Shown here: positions 35,723-47,392 of the stretch, in pieces
How positions within the stretch are numbered: the first letter of the stretch is position 1
Layout: each line of letters opens with the position of its first letter
Origin: Nocardioides sp. JQ2195
Lineage (GTDB): Bacteria > Actinomycetota > Actinomycetes > Propionibacteriales > Nocardioidaceae
DNA: 64,000 nt
Direction: 5' to 3'
NCBI RefSeq assembly: GCF_012272695.1
Contig: NZ_CP050902.1
Location: 1,736,001-1,800,000 of the forward strand
The notes under the pieces: generated by a model
Database searches by the model: none
What the model was told of the DNA's origin: nothing
What the model saw: the letters and a program-made list of their open reading frames with translations, nothing else
Position numbers and translations under genes: made by a program

Positions 35723-36718
35723 ATGTCGCCCACTGAGACCTCCTCCGTCGCCACCGTCGAGACCGATCTGATCATCATCGGCGCGGGGCCGACCGGCCTG
35801 TTCAGCGCCTACTACGCAGGGTTTCGCGGGCTGAGGGTCGCGATGATCGACTCGCTGCCCGAGCTCGGGGGCCAGATCAGCGCGATGTATCCCGAGAAGG
35901 CGATCCTCGACGTGGCCGGCTTCCCCCACGTGAAGGGTCGCGACCTCGTGACGGGGCTCGTCGAGCAGGCGAACACCGCCAACCCGACGTACGTCCTGGG
36001 ACGAAGCGCGGTGAGCCTCTCCGTCGACGGCGACGTCGTCACGGTCGGGCTCGACGACGGGACCACTGTCCGGGGGGCGGCCGTGCTGATCACCGCCGGC
36101 ATCGGCAAGTTCAGCCCCAGGGCACTGCCGGCCGCCGACGGATGGACGGGCCGTGGAGTTGAGTTCTTCGTGCCCAGCTTCGCCCCCTACGCCGACAAGG
36201 ACGTCGTGATCGTCGGCGGCGGGGACAGCGCCTTCGACTGGGCGATCCATCTCGAGCCGATCGCGAAGTCCGTCACCCTGGTGCACCGTCGTGACGCGTT
36301 CCGTGCCCACGAGCGCAGCGTGGAGCGAGTCAGGCAGTCCAGCGTCGAGATCATCACCAGGGCAGAGGTGAGCGCGTTGCGAGGCCAGGACTGCCTCGAG
36401 GAGGTCGAGGTCACCGTGGACGGCGAGGCCACCACGCGGCCCGCCCAGGCAGTCGTCGCCGCGCTGGGCTTCATCGCGGACCTGGGGCCGATGAAGGAGT
36501 GGGGCCTCCAGCTCGAGAAGCGACACGTCGTGGTGGACTCCGCGATGCGGACCAACCTGCCCCGGGTCTTCGCCGCCGGGGACATCACCGAGTACCCCGG
36601 CAAGGTGCGACTGATCGCCGTCGGCTTCGGCGAGGCCGCGACCGCGGTCAACAACGCCGCTGTCGCCATCGACCCGTCTGCCCACGTGTTCCCGGGCCAC
36701 TCAAGTGAAGGAAGCTGA
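35723..36718 (+). CDS. Ferredoxin-NADP+ reductase, thioredoxin-reductase-like type
   Basis: 331-residue flavoprotein that transfers electrons between NADPH and ferredoxin. FAD-binding GAGPTG is at residues 20-25, the NADPH-binding GGGDSAFDWA at about 170, and the C-terminal FAD motif AAGDITEYPGKVRLIAVGFGEAATAVNNA is nearly diagnostic for YumC-type reductases. The redox-active CxxC of thioredoxin reductase is missing, as expected. ATG 35723 follows AAGGGAAGGA. First gene of a KstR-box operon with a ferredoxin gene two places downstream, its likely partner. Confidence 0.88.
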   Translation: MSPTETSSVATVETDLIIIGAGPTGLFSAYYAGFRGLRVAMIDSLPELGGQISAMYPEKAILDVAGFPHVKGRDLVTGLVEQANTANPTYVLGRSAVSLSVDGDVVTVGLDDGTTVRGAAVLITAGIGKFSPRALPAADGWTGRGVEFFVPSFAPYADKDVVIVGGGDSAFDWAIHLEPIAKSVTLVHRRDAFRAHERSVERVRQSSVEIITRAEVSALRGQDCLEEVEVTVDGEATTRPAQAVVAALGFIADLGPMKEWGLQLEKRHVVVDSAMRTNLPRVFAAGDITEYPGKVRLIAVGFGEAATAVNNAAVAIDPSAHVFPGHSSEGS

Positions 36719-37212
36719 TGTCAGGTCGCGACGCCATTCGCCTCGACGACGCCGAGCTGGCGGCGTTCCTGGGCGAGAACGTGAAGGTGCAGGTCGCCAC
36801 CGTCGGGACCGACGGCACCGCCCACCTCACCACGCTGTTCTACGTGGTCCTCGACGACGGCCGGATCGCGTTCTGGACCTACGGCCGGTCGCAGAAGATC
36901 CGCAACCTCGAACGTGATCCACGGATCACCTGCCTGGTCGAGGACGGCACCGACTACTTCGAGCTGCGCGGTGCCTCGATCAAGGGAACCGCGGAGCTGG
37001 TCCGCGAACCCGGGCGGATCTTCGAGATCGGTGCCGCCGTGGCCACCCGCATGGTCGGCGCGTCCTCGTTCGACCAGCTGGGCGACCTGGGCGCCCGGGA
37101 AGTACGCCGCCAGGCGGCCAAGCGGGTCGCAGTCATCGTGACTCCCGAGCAGGTCAGCTCGTGGGACCACCGCAAGATGCTCGAGCAATCGTCAGCACCG
37201 AAGGAAGGATGA
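36718..37212 (+). CDS. Pyridoxamine 5'-phosphate oxidase-like (split-barrel) flavoprotein
   Basis: 164 residues with the PNPOx-like split-barrel pattern: VQVATVGTDGTAHLTTLFYVVLDDGRIAFWTY, SQKIRNLERDPRITCLVEDG and YFELRGASIKGTAELV. Members bind FMN, F420 or haem; the sequence does not tell which. It shares one base with the reductase stop and sits between the reductase and the ferredoxin, so it probably serves the same redox pathway. A specific steroid-related role is not known. Confidence 0.78.
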   Translation: MSGRDAIRLDDAELAAFLGENVKVQVATVGTDGTAHLTTLFYVVLDDGRIAFWTYGRSQKIRNLERDPRITCLVEDGTDYFELRGASIKGTAELVREPGRIFEIGAAVATRMVGASSFDQLGDLGAREVRRQAAKRVAVIVTPEQVSSWDHRKMLEQSSAPKEG

Positions 37213-37218
37213 AATGTC

Positions 37219-37413
37219 ATGAAGGTCAAGGTCGACTTCGATCTCTGTGAGTCCAACGCGCTCTGTGAGGCACTGGCTCCCGACACGTTCCAGCTGGACG
37301 ACGACGACTACCTCCAGGTGTTGCAGGACGACGTGACCGACGAGAACCGCGGCAACATCGAGCGCGCCGTCGCGTCCTGCCCCCGGTCGGCCATCTCGAT
37401 CGTGGAGGACTGA
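37219..37413 (+). CDS. fdxD: 3Fe-4S ferredoxin (FdxD-like)
   Basis: 64-residue ferredoxin with three cysteines (Cys10, Cys16 and Cys54-Pro55) and a non-cysteine (Ala14) at the fourth position (CESNALC), the pattern of 3Fe-4S ferredoxins that serve cytochromes P450. It lies six bases after the flavoprotein and six before hsd4A. In M. tuberculosis fdxD (Rv3503c) also neighbours hsd4A and the mce4 operon. No P450 is encoded in the window, so the acceptor must be elsewhere. Confidence 0.9.
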   Translation: MKVKVDFDLCESNALCEALAPDTFQLDDDDYLQVLQDDVTDENRGNIERAVASCPRSAISIVED

Positions 37414-37418
37414 ACCGC

Positions 37419-38321
37419 ATGTCGCACGACCTCGACCTGGACGGCCGCGTCGCCGTCGTCACCGGTGCGGGAGCCGGCCTGGGGCGGGCCGAAGCCGTCG
37501 CCCTGGCGCGAGCCGGCGCCCGCGTCGTGCTCAACGACCTCCCCGGGGCGGCCGAGGAGGTGGCGGAGGAGATCCGTGGCTTCGGGGGAGAAGCGCGCAT
37601 CGCGGCCGGCGACGTGGGGGAGCGGGCCACCGCGGACCTGATGGTCTCCACCGCCCTGGAGGAGTTCGGCAGCCTGGACGCGGTCGTCAACAACGCCGGG
37701 ATCACCCGGGACCGGATGCTGTTCAACCTCGGCGACGACGAGTGGGACCTGGTGATCAAGGTGCACCTGCGTGGCCACTTCCTGCTCACCCGGAACGCGG
37801 CGTCGCACTGGCGAGCCCGGTCGAAGGAGACGGGTGGACCGGTCTACGGACGCATCGTCAACACCTCGTCCGAGGCGTTCCTCTCCGGATCGCCCGGCCA
37901 GGCCAACTACGCCGCGGCCAAGGCCGGGATCAGCGCGTTGACCCTCTCGGCTGCCCGCGGCCTGGCCAGGTTGGGTGTCCGCGCCAACGCCATCTGCCCG
38001 CGAGCCCGGACGGCGATGACCGAGGCGGTCTTCGGTGAGGACGAGTCGGGCAAGGACGTCGATCCCTACTCGCCCGACCACGTGGCCCCCGTGGTCGCCT
38101 TCCTGGCCTCGCCCGCTGCCGAGGCCATCAACGGCCAGGTGTTCGTGGTCTACGGCGGCATGGTGGCGCTGCTGGCCCCGCCGGTGGTGGAGCAACGCTT
38201 CGATGCCAGCGGGGCGACCTGGGACCTCGAGGACCTGTCGAAGCAGCTCGGTGGCTACTTCGTGGATCGGGATCCTTCTCTCAGCTTCTCCGCCGACTCC
38301 GTGATGAAGCTGTCCGTCTGA
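37419..38321 (+). CDS. hsd4A: 17-beta-hydroxysteroid dehydrogenase type-4-like SDR (Hsd4A)
   Basis: 300-residue SDR predicted to act on the steroid side chain (3-hydroxyacyl-CoA dehydrogenase step) or on 17-hydroxysteroids. Key segments: TGAGAGLGRAEA, NNAGITRDRMLFN, HLRGHFLLTRNAA, YGRIVNTSSEA, YAAAKAG, and a C-terminal tail NGQVFVVYGG...FSADSVMK. These match my recollection of M. tuberculosis Hsd4A (Rv3502c) closely, including the unusual tail. Preceded by GGAGG and six bases from fdxD; last gene of the KstR-box-B operon unless the next SDR is also included. Confidence 0.88.
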   Translation: MSHDLDLDGRVAVVTGAGAGLGRAEAVALARAGARVVLNDLPGAAEEVAEEIRGFGGEARIAAGDVGERATADLMVSTALEEFGSLDAVVNNAGITRDRMLFNLGDDEWDLVIKVHLRGHFLLTRNAASHWRARSKETGGPVYGRIVNTSSEAFLSGSPGQANYAAAKAGISALTLSAARGLARLGVRANAICPRARTAMTEAVFGEDESGKDVDPYSPDHVAPVVAFLASPAAEAINGQVFVVYGGMVALLAPPVVEQRFDASGATWDLEDLSKQLGGYFVDRDPSLSFSADSVMKLSV

Positions 38322-38403
38322 CCCCGCACTGGTCCCGGCTCCGGGACGTTCTCCTGGCGGCGTGACCCACGCCGCCGACTCACCCTGCTCGAGAGGATTC
38401 ACC

Positions 38404-39159
38404 ATGGGCCGACTGGCCGGCAAGATCGCGATCGTCACCGGCGGTTCGCAAGGACAGGGCGCGGCCATTGCGCGCGCCTTCGTGGCCGAGGGCGCACAGG
38501 TCGTCATCGGGGACATCGCGGAGGAGGCCGGTGAGGAGCTGGCCGCGGAGCTCGGCGATGCGGCGCGCTTCCAACGTCACGACGTGAGCGACGAGGAGTC
38601 GTGGAACTCGATCGTCGACTTCACCAGCACCACGTTCGGCGACGTCAACGTGCTCGTCAACAACGCCGGCGTGCTGCGCTTCGGTGAGCTGCACACGATG
38701 GCGCTCGACGAGTTCGACCTGCTCGTGCGCATCAACCAGCGTGGCACCTTCCTCGGCATGCGCGCGGTGGCTCCGACGATGCGCAGGAACAAGCAGGGTT
38801 CCATCGTCAACGCGTCCTCCGTCGAGGGGCTTGCCGGGATGGGCAGCCTGGCGGCGTACACCGGGACCAAGTTCGCCATCCGCGGCATGACCAAGGCGGC
38901 GGCGCTCGAGCTCGGCGGCCGCGGCGTCCGGGTGAACTCGGTGCATCCCGGCATGATCGACACCGGAATGACCCGCGAGCACGGCGGTGACGCGGCCATG
39001 GAGTACGGCGCCAGCAAGGTGCCGATGCGACGGGTCGGAACCCCCGAGGACATCGCGCCGTTGTACGTCTACCTGGCCAGTGACGAGAGCGGCTACGTGA
39101 CCGGGGCCGAGATCGCCATCGACGGTGGCGTCACGGCCACCCACGCCTTCGGCGGCTAG
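38404..39159 (+). CDS. 3-alpha(or 20-beta)-hydroxysteroid dehydrogenase-like SDR
   Basis: 251-residue classical SDR: TGGSQGQGAAIARAFVAEGAQVVIGDI binds NAD, with NNAGVLRFG, NASSVEGLAG, and YTGTKFAIRG for catalysis. The sequence resembles the FabG3/Rv2002 20-beta-hydroxysteroid dehydrogenase (GDI at the cofactor strand, VNSVHPGMIDTGMT). ATG 38404 is preceded by GAGAGGA. It lies 82 bases after hsd4A and could be co-transcribed or have its own promoter. Ends at the long palindromic repeat. Confidence 0.83.
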   Translation: MGRLAGKIAIVTGGSQGQGAAIARAFVAEGAQVVIGDIAEEAGEELAAELGDAARFQRHDVSDEESWNSIVDFTSTTFGDVNVLVNNAGVLRFGELHTMALDEFDLLVRINQRGTFLGMRAVAPTMRRNKQGSIVNASSVEGLAGMGSLAAYTGTKFAIRGMTKAAALELGGRGVRVNSVHPGMIDTGMTREHGGDAAMEYGASKVPMRRVGTPEDIAPLYVYLASDESGYVTGAEIAIDGGVTATHAFGG

Positions 39160-39164
39160 TCCCA

Positions 39165-39250
39165 ACGCCGAGTCGGCACGTGTTGACGCGTCGAGGCGTC
39201 AACACGTGCCGACTCGGCGTGCTGGGTCGTCAACACGTGCCGACTCGGCG
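39165..39250. repeat. Second copy of the long palindromic repeat (convergent gene end)
   Basis: Perfect 25-base arms (39165-39189 and 39196-39220) enclose a 6-base loop; a further direct copy of the right arm lies at 39228-39250, again with a 31-base period. The sequence is that of 8926-9041. It also sits between a plus-strand gene end and the 3' end of a minus-strand TetR-family gene. Likely bidirectional terminator or REP-like element. Confidence 0.87.
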
Positions 39251-39261
39251 CGCTGGGGTTG

Positions 39262-39867
39262 TCAGCGCAGGAGCAGGCGCACGGCGACCGACATCGACTT
39301 CTCCACGTCGGTCGCCGACGAGCGGCCGGTGACCCAGCCGACCAGGGAGGAGAGCCAGACGTCGCCGATGACACGGGCGATGGCGATCTCCTCCTCGGTG
39401 GGCTCGGTGTGGTCGCTGCTGGCCCTCATCGCCTCGGTGAGGACGCTGGTGAGCATCATGCCGACGTGCTCGATCTCGGCGGAGACACTGGCGTCGGCGA
39501 ACATGAAGGCGCGAGTCAGTGCCTCGGTGAGGTTGGGGTCCTTCTGCAGGATCTTGGTGGTGCGGCCGAGCACGAAGTTGACCCGCGCCTCGGCGGAGTC
39601 ACCCGGGATCGGCTTGCCCGACGTCGCCGCCTGGGAACGCTCGAACTCGCGACCCAACGCCGAGACCAGCAGGTGGATCTTGGAGGGGAAGTAGCGGTAG
39701 AGGGTGCCGAGGGCGACATCGGCCTGCTCGGCGACCGCGCGCATCTGCACCGCATCGAAACCGCCGCGCGAGGCGAGGGCGATGGTGGCGTCCAGGATGC
39801 GCTTGCGACGGTCGCGTTGGGCTGCGGATCCGAGCTCTTCCTGGGTGAGGGAGTTCAGTGCATTCAT
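39262..39867 (-). CDS. kstR: TetR-family repressor of steroid catabolism (KstR)
   Basis: 201-residue regulator. The N-terminal domain (ELGSAAQRDRRKRILDAT, AVQMRAVAEQADVALGTLYRYFPSK, HLLVSALGREFERS) is almost identical to mycobacterial KstR (Rv3574) as I recall it. LTRAFMFADAS and IGDVWLSSLVGWVTGRSSATDV in the ligand domain also agree. KstR is released from DNA by 3-oxo-cholestenoyl-CoA in mycobacteria. GAGAGGAAAGCC is a good ribosome site before ATG 39867. Five matching operators lie between 25 and 48 kb; box C, 140 bases upstream, may also serve this gene. Confidence 0.93.
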   Translation of the reverse strand: MNALNSLTQEELGSAAQRDRRKRILDATIALASRGGFDAVQMRAVAEQADVALGTLYRYFPSKIHLLVSALGREFERSQAATSGKPIPGDSAEARVNFVLGRTTKILQKDPNLTEALTRAFMFADASVSAEIEHVGMMLTSVLTEAMRASSDHTEPTEEEIAIARVIGDVWLSSLVGWVTGRSSATDVEKSMSVAVRLLLR

Positions 39868-40006
39868 GGCTTTCCTCTCTCGTCAGGGATACTCGCGTGA
39901 GGCAACCCACGGGTAACTTGGGGGAACCGTGCCGGTTGATCGGAAACGAAACCGGTGCGCTCGGCGTTGGACTCAACGCATACGCTACTGCCTCGTGGAC
40001 CATAAT

Positions 40007-40020
40007 AGGAACACGTTCCA
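40007..40020. promoter_or_regulatory. KstR box C, upstream of the glycosyltransferase operon
   Basis: AGGAACACGTTCCA matches the KstR consensus except for A at the first position; the inner palindrome GGAAC-AC-GTTCC is perfect. A -10-like TAATAG overlaps its left end (40003-40008). It lies 46 bases upstream of the glycosyltransferase ATG and between it and divergent kstR. Confidence 0.7.
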
Positions 40021-40065
40021 CTACGCGCGTCGTGGGACAGGCCGAACAGGAAGAAGGTGACAGTG

Positions 40066-41304
40066 ATGCGAGTGGCACTGCTGTCCTATCGAAGCAAGCC
40101 CCACTGCGGTGGCCAGGGTGTCTACATCCGACACCTCAGCCGCGAGCTGGTGGCACTCGGCCACGACGTCGAGGTGTTCTCCGGCCAGCCCTACCCCGAG
40201 CTCGACGACGGGGTGAAGCTGACCAAGGTGCCGAGCCTCGACCTCTACCGCGAGCCCGACCCCTTCCGGATCCCCAAGCTCAAGGAGTTCCGGGACCTGA
40301 TCGATGTCGAGGAGTTCCTGACCATGTGCACGGCCGGGTTCCCCGAGCCGAAGACCTTCGGCATGCGCGTGGCCAAGCTGATCAAGGCGCGTCGCGACGA
40401 CTTCGACATCGTCCACGACAACCAGGTGCTGGCCCACGGGATGGTCGACATCATGGATGCCGGGATTCCCCTGATCACCACCCTGCACCACCCGATCACC
40501 TTCGACCGCAAGCTCGACCTGGCGGCTGCGCCCAACTGGCGCAAGAAGCTGAGCCTGCACCGGTGGTACGCCTTCCTCAAGATGCAGGGCAAGGTGGCCC
40601 GGCGTGCGGTGAAGATCCTCTCGCCCTCGGAGTCCTCGGCGCGCGACATCGTCACGGACTTCGGTGTCGACCCCGGCAGGATCGAGGTGATCCCGCTCGG
40701 CGCCGACGACGTCTTCGCGCCGCCGACCAAGCCACGCGTCCCCGGCCGCATCGTTGCGATGGCCAGCGCCGACGCCCCGATCAAGGGCGTGCACACGTTG
40801 CTCGAGGCCTTCGCGAAGCTGCGCACCGAGCGTGACCTGGAGCTGGTCATGGTCACCAAGCCGGAGTCCGGTGGACGCACGGAGAAACTCATCGACAAGC
40901 TCGCCATCGGCGATGCCGTGAGCTTCGTGAACGGCATCTCCGACGCCGAGCTCGTCGAGGTGATGGGCTCGGCCGAGCTCGCCGTGGTCCCGTCGCTCTA
41001 CGAGGGCTTCTCGTTGCCGACGGCGGAGCTGATGGCCTGCGAGACACCGCTCGTGGTCAGCCGCGCCGGTGCCATCCCCGAGGTGGTCGGCCCCGACGGT
41101 CTCTGTGCCGACCTGGTGGAGCCGGGCAACGTCGAGGAGCTGCGCGCGGCGATCGCTGCCCTGCTGGACGACCCCGAGCGTCGAGCGCGGATGGGACGTG
41201 CCGGTCGTGAACGAGTCCTCGAGAAGTTCAGCTGGCGTGCGGTCGCCAAGGCCACCGCCGCGGCGTACGAAGAAGTGATCGACAACCACGAAGGTGCCAG
41301 GTGA
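40066..41304 (+). CDS. GT4-type glycosyltransferase
   Basis: 412-residue GT-B retaining glycosyltransferase. The N-terminal acceptor domain begins MRVALLSYRSKPHCGGQGVYIRHLSREL, with the glycine-rich loop. The C-terminal donor domain holds the E-x7-E region (EGFSLPTAE) and RAGAIPEVVGPDG. ATG 40066 is chosen because AAGAAGG is eight bases upstream; GTG 40057 is an alternative. The next gene starts four bases after the stop, so the three following genes form one operon with it. Donor sugar and acceptor are unknown; a similar GT/methyltransferase pair occurs in M. tuberculosis (Rv0224c-Rv0225, from memory). Confidence 0.87.
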   Translation: MRVALLSYRSKPHCGGQGVYIRHLSRELVALGHDVEVFSGQPYPELDDGVKLTKVPSLDLYREPDPFRIPKLKEFRDLIDVEEFLTMCTAGFPEPKTFGMRVAKLIKARRDDFDIVHDNQVLAHGMVDIMDAGIPLITTLHHPITFDRKLDLAAAPNWRKKLSLHRWYAFLKMQGKVARRAVKILSPSESSARDIVTDFGVDPGRIEVIPLGADDVFAPPTKPRVPGRIVAMASADAPIKGVHTLLEAFAKLRTERDLELVMVTKPESGGRTEKLIDKLAIGDAVSFVNGISDAELVEVMGSAELAVVPSLYEGFSLPTAELMACETPLVVSRAGAIPEVVGPDGLCADLVEPGNVEELRAAIAALLDDPERRARMGRAGRERVLEKFSWRAVAKATAAAYEEVIDNHEGAR

Positions 41305-41308
41305 AGCG

Positions 41309-42056
41309 ATGCTGACCGTTGATTTCGACCGCCTCGGGCTGCGTCCCGGCGAGCGGGTCCTCGACATGGGGGCCGGCGCCGGGCGTCACGCGTTCGAGAT
41401 GTACCGCCGTGGCGCCGATGTCATCGCCTTCGACCGCGACGGCGACGAGCTGGCCAACGTGCGCGAGCTCTTCGCCGCGATGAAGGATGCCGGCGAGGTG
41501 CCCGAGGGAGCCGAGGCCGACATCAAGGAGGGCGACGCGCTGGCGCTGCCCTTCGCCGACGGTGAGTTCGACCGCATCGTGGCCGCCGAGATCCTCGAGC
41601 ACATCACCGCGGACGTCGAGGCGATCAAGGAGCTCATCCGGGTCCTGCGTCCCGGTGGCACACTGGCCGTCTCGGTGCCGCGCTGGCTCCCCGAGGTGAT
41701 CAACTGGAGGCTCTCCGACGACTACCACAACGCGACCGGGGGCCACATCCGCATCTACACCGACCACGAGCTGATCGACAAGGTGACCAAGGGTGGTCGT
41801 GACAACGACGGTGAACCCGGCGTCGCGATGATCTTCGACGGCAAGGGCTACGCCCACGGGCTGCACTCGCCGTACTGGTGGATCAAGTGCGCGGTCGGCG
41901 TGGACAACGACCAGCACCCGCTGGTCAGGGCCTACCACCAGGTGCTGGTGTGGGACATCATGAGGACGCCACGCTGGAGCGTCGCGACCCGCCTCGCCGA
42001 GAAGGTGCTCAACCCGGTGATCGGCAAGAGCATGGTCCTCTACTTCACCAAGCCGG

Positions 42057-42067
<11 letters not shown>
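41309..42067 (+). CDS. Class I SAM-dependent methyltransferase (Methyltransf_11 type)
   Basis: 252-residue enzyme with SAM motif I LDMGAGAGRHAFE, motif II acidic AFDRDGDE, and VAAEILEHI plus LRPGGTLAVSVP, all typical of class I methyltransferases that act on lipids or small molecules. The C-terminal 100 residues (HSPYWWIKCAVGVDNDQHPLVRAYH) are specific to this subgroup. ATG 41309 follows the glycosyltransferase stop by four bases; a GTG at 41294 would overlap it. It overlaps the next gene by 11 bases, indicating tight coupling. Confidence 0.85.
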
Positions 42068-46004
<3,937 letters not shown>

Positions 46005-46017
46005 CCTGCGGGGTGAG

Positions 46018-47307
46018 TCAGCTCGAGGTGTCGGCGTCGTCCTGCGCCCTGTCGATCAGCTGGTCGGCGTCGACGTCGGAGGGTTCCACGCCCTGGCGGT
46101 AGCCGTTCCAGTGCCAGTGCAGGTACCGGTCGACGGCCTTGGTGACGTGGCCGGCGCGGATCGACTTGAAGATCTCGTAGGCATGCTGAGCGACCGGGAG
46201 CTCGGCGTAGACGACCGAGCTCTTCGAGATCTCGCGCAGCCTGGCCACGAACAGTCGGGCCTGCTCGACGGGCACCAGCGTGTCGTTGGTGCCGTGCATG
46301 ACGAAGAAGTCAGGTGCCTCGGGGGTGATCTGCAGGATCGGCGAGGCAGCCTCGAAGGCCTCGGGGTCGTCCTTCCAACGCTTCTGCATGATCCTCGGTG
46401 CCAAGAACTTGTCACGCATCAGGATCATCGACCTGAGACCGGTGGCACCGGCGAAGTCGTAGAGGCCGTAGTGGGGGACCGCGACCTGGACGCTGGTGTC
46501 GACGTCCTCGAAGCCGGGCTGGAACTCCTTGACGTGGGGGGTCAGGGCGGCCAGGGCAGCGAGATGCCCACCTGCGGAGCCACCGGTGATCGCGAGGTAG
46601 TCCCGGTCGCCCCCGTAGGCGGCGATGTTCTCCCGGATCCAGGCGATCGACTTCTTGACGTCGATGATGTGGGCCGGGAATGCGTTCCTGGGTGAGAGGC
46701 GATAGTTGATCGCCACGCAGATCCATCCCTTGGCGGCCAGCTCCATCATCAACGGCAGGCCCTGCTCGCGCTTGTCCCCGATGGTCCAGCCGCCACCGTG
46801 GACCTGCAGCAGCACCGGGGCATCGCTGAGCTCCTGTCCCTTCGCCCGGTAGATGTCGAGCTTCCCGCGCCGCCCGGCGTCGGTGTAGGCGATGTCACGG
46901 ATCACCTCGACCTCGGGGTTGAGCAGCTTGAACGGGTTGACCAACGACCGCCAGTCGGTGGCCAGCTCGGCCGGGGTCGGGGCGGCGTCGAGGCGCTCGA
47001 CGTAGTCCACGCCGATGCCCTCGGAGAGCGCCTCCTCCACGCCCTTCTGGACCTGGTTCGCCGTACGCACGAGGTAGCCCAGACCGGCCATGCTGAGCGC
47101 GGCCACGGCCAGGCCGGCCTTGTTGCCGCGCTTGGGTCCGAGATGGGCCACGGTGTCGGCTGCGGTCAGTGCCAGCAGGTGTGGGGCCAGCTCGTTGGTC
47201 ATCCAGCCGGCCGCGAAGGACGGGATCCCCGCGCGCAGCCCGGGGAGGGGCCGGATGGCGTTGACGGTGAGAGCTGCGGTCACGAGTTGACGACGTAGGA
47301 AGGCCAC
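46018..47307 (-). CDS. Alpha/beta-hydrolase esterase, HSL family (LipC-like)
   Basis: 429-residue esterase/lipase. The oxyanion-hole HGGGW is at 170-174; the catalytic triad is Ser244 in GGSAGG, Asp342 in HGTNDTLVP and His375 in QHAYE. An N-terminal segment of about 100 residues with two hydrophobic stretches (ALTVNAIRPLPGLRAGI, AALSMAGLGYLV) suggests membrane association, as in LipC (Rv0220), whose gene also neighbours a WS/DGAT in M. tuberculosis. GTG start, probably leaderless. Divergent from the WS/DGAT gene. Confidence 0.85.
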   Translation of the reverse strand: MAFLRRQLVTAALTVNAIRPLPGLRAGIPSFAAGWMTNELAPHLLALTAADTVAHLGPKRGNKAGLAVAALSMAGLGYLVRTANQVQKGVEEALSEGIGVDYVERLDAAPTPAELATDWRSLVNPFKLLNPEVEVIRDIAYTDAGRRGKLDIYRAKGQELSDAPVLLQVHGGGWTIGDKREQGLPLMMELAAKGWICVAINYRLSPRNAFPAHIIDVKKSIAWIRENIAAYGGDRDYLAITGGSAGGHLAALAALTPHVKEFQPGFEDVDTSVQVAVPHYGLYDFAGATGLRSMILMRDKFLAPRIMQKRWKDDPEAFEAASPILQITPEAPDFFVMHGTNDTLVPVEQARLFVARLREISKSSVVYAELPVAQHAYEIFKSIRAGHVTKAVDRYLHWHWNGYRQGVEPSDVDADQLIDRAQDDADTSS

Positions 47308-47314
47308 GACGACG

Positions 47315-47320
47315 ATGCTA
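47315..47320 (-). promoter_or_regulatory. -10 hexamer of a leaderless promoter, LipC-like gene
   Basis: On the minus strand TAGCAT, then seven bases (CGTCGTC), then GTG at 47307. The same TAGCAT precedes the peptidyl-prolyl isomerase gene. Confidence 0.5.
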
Positions 47321-47356
47321 GCCGGGGCCTTGAGCGACCGGGACGGCCGGCCAAAC

Positions 47357-47370
47357 TAGAACGTGTTCCA
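47357..47370. promoter_or_regulatory. KstR box E, upstream of the WS/DGAT gene
   Basis: TAGAACGTGTTCCA fits the KstR consensus fully. It lies 10 bases upstream of the -10 hexamer and 22 bases before the WS/DGAT ATG, in the spacer region where a repressor would block transcription. Confidence 0.78.
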
Positions 47371-47386
47371 ATTCTAGGTCTAGAAT
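47371..47386 (+). promoter_or_regulatory. Palindrome containing the leaderless -10 of the WS/DGAT gene
   Basis: ATTCTA (47371-47376) and TAGAAT (47381-47386) are inverted around GGTC. The right arm TAGAAT is also the -10 hexamer, six bases before ATG 47393. It adjoins KstR box E directly, so two dyads lie side by side on this promoter. Confidence 0.55.
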
Positions 47387-47392
47387 GTCGGC

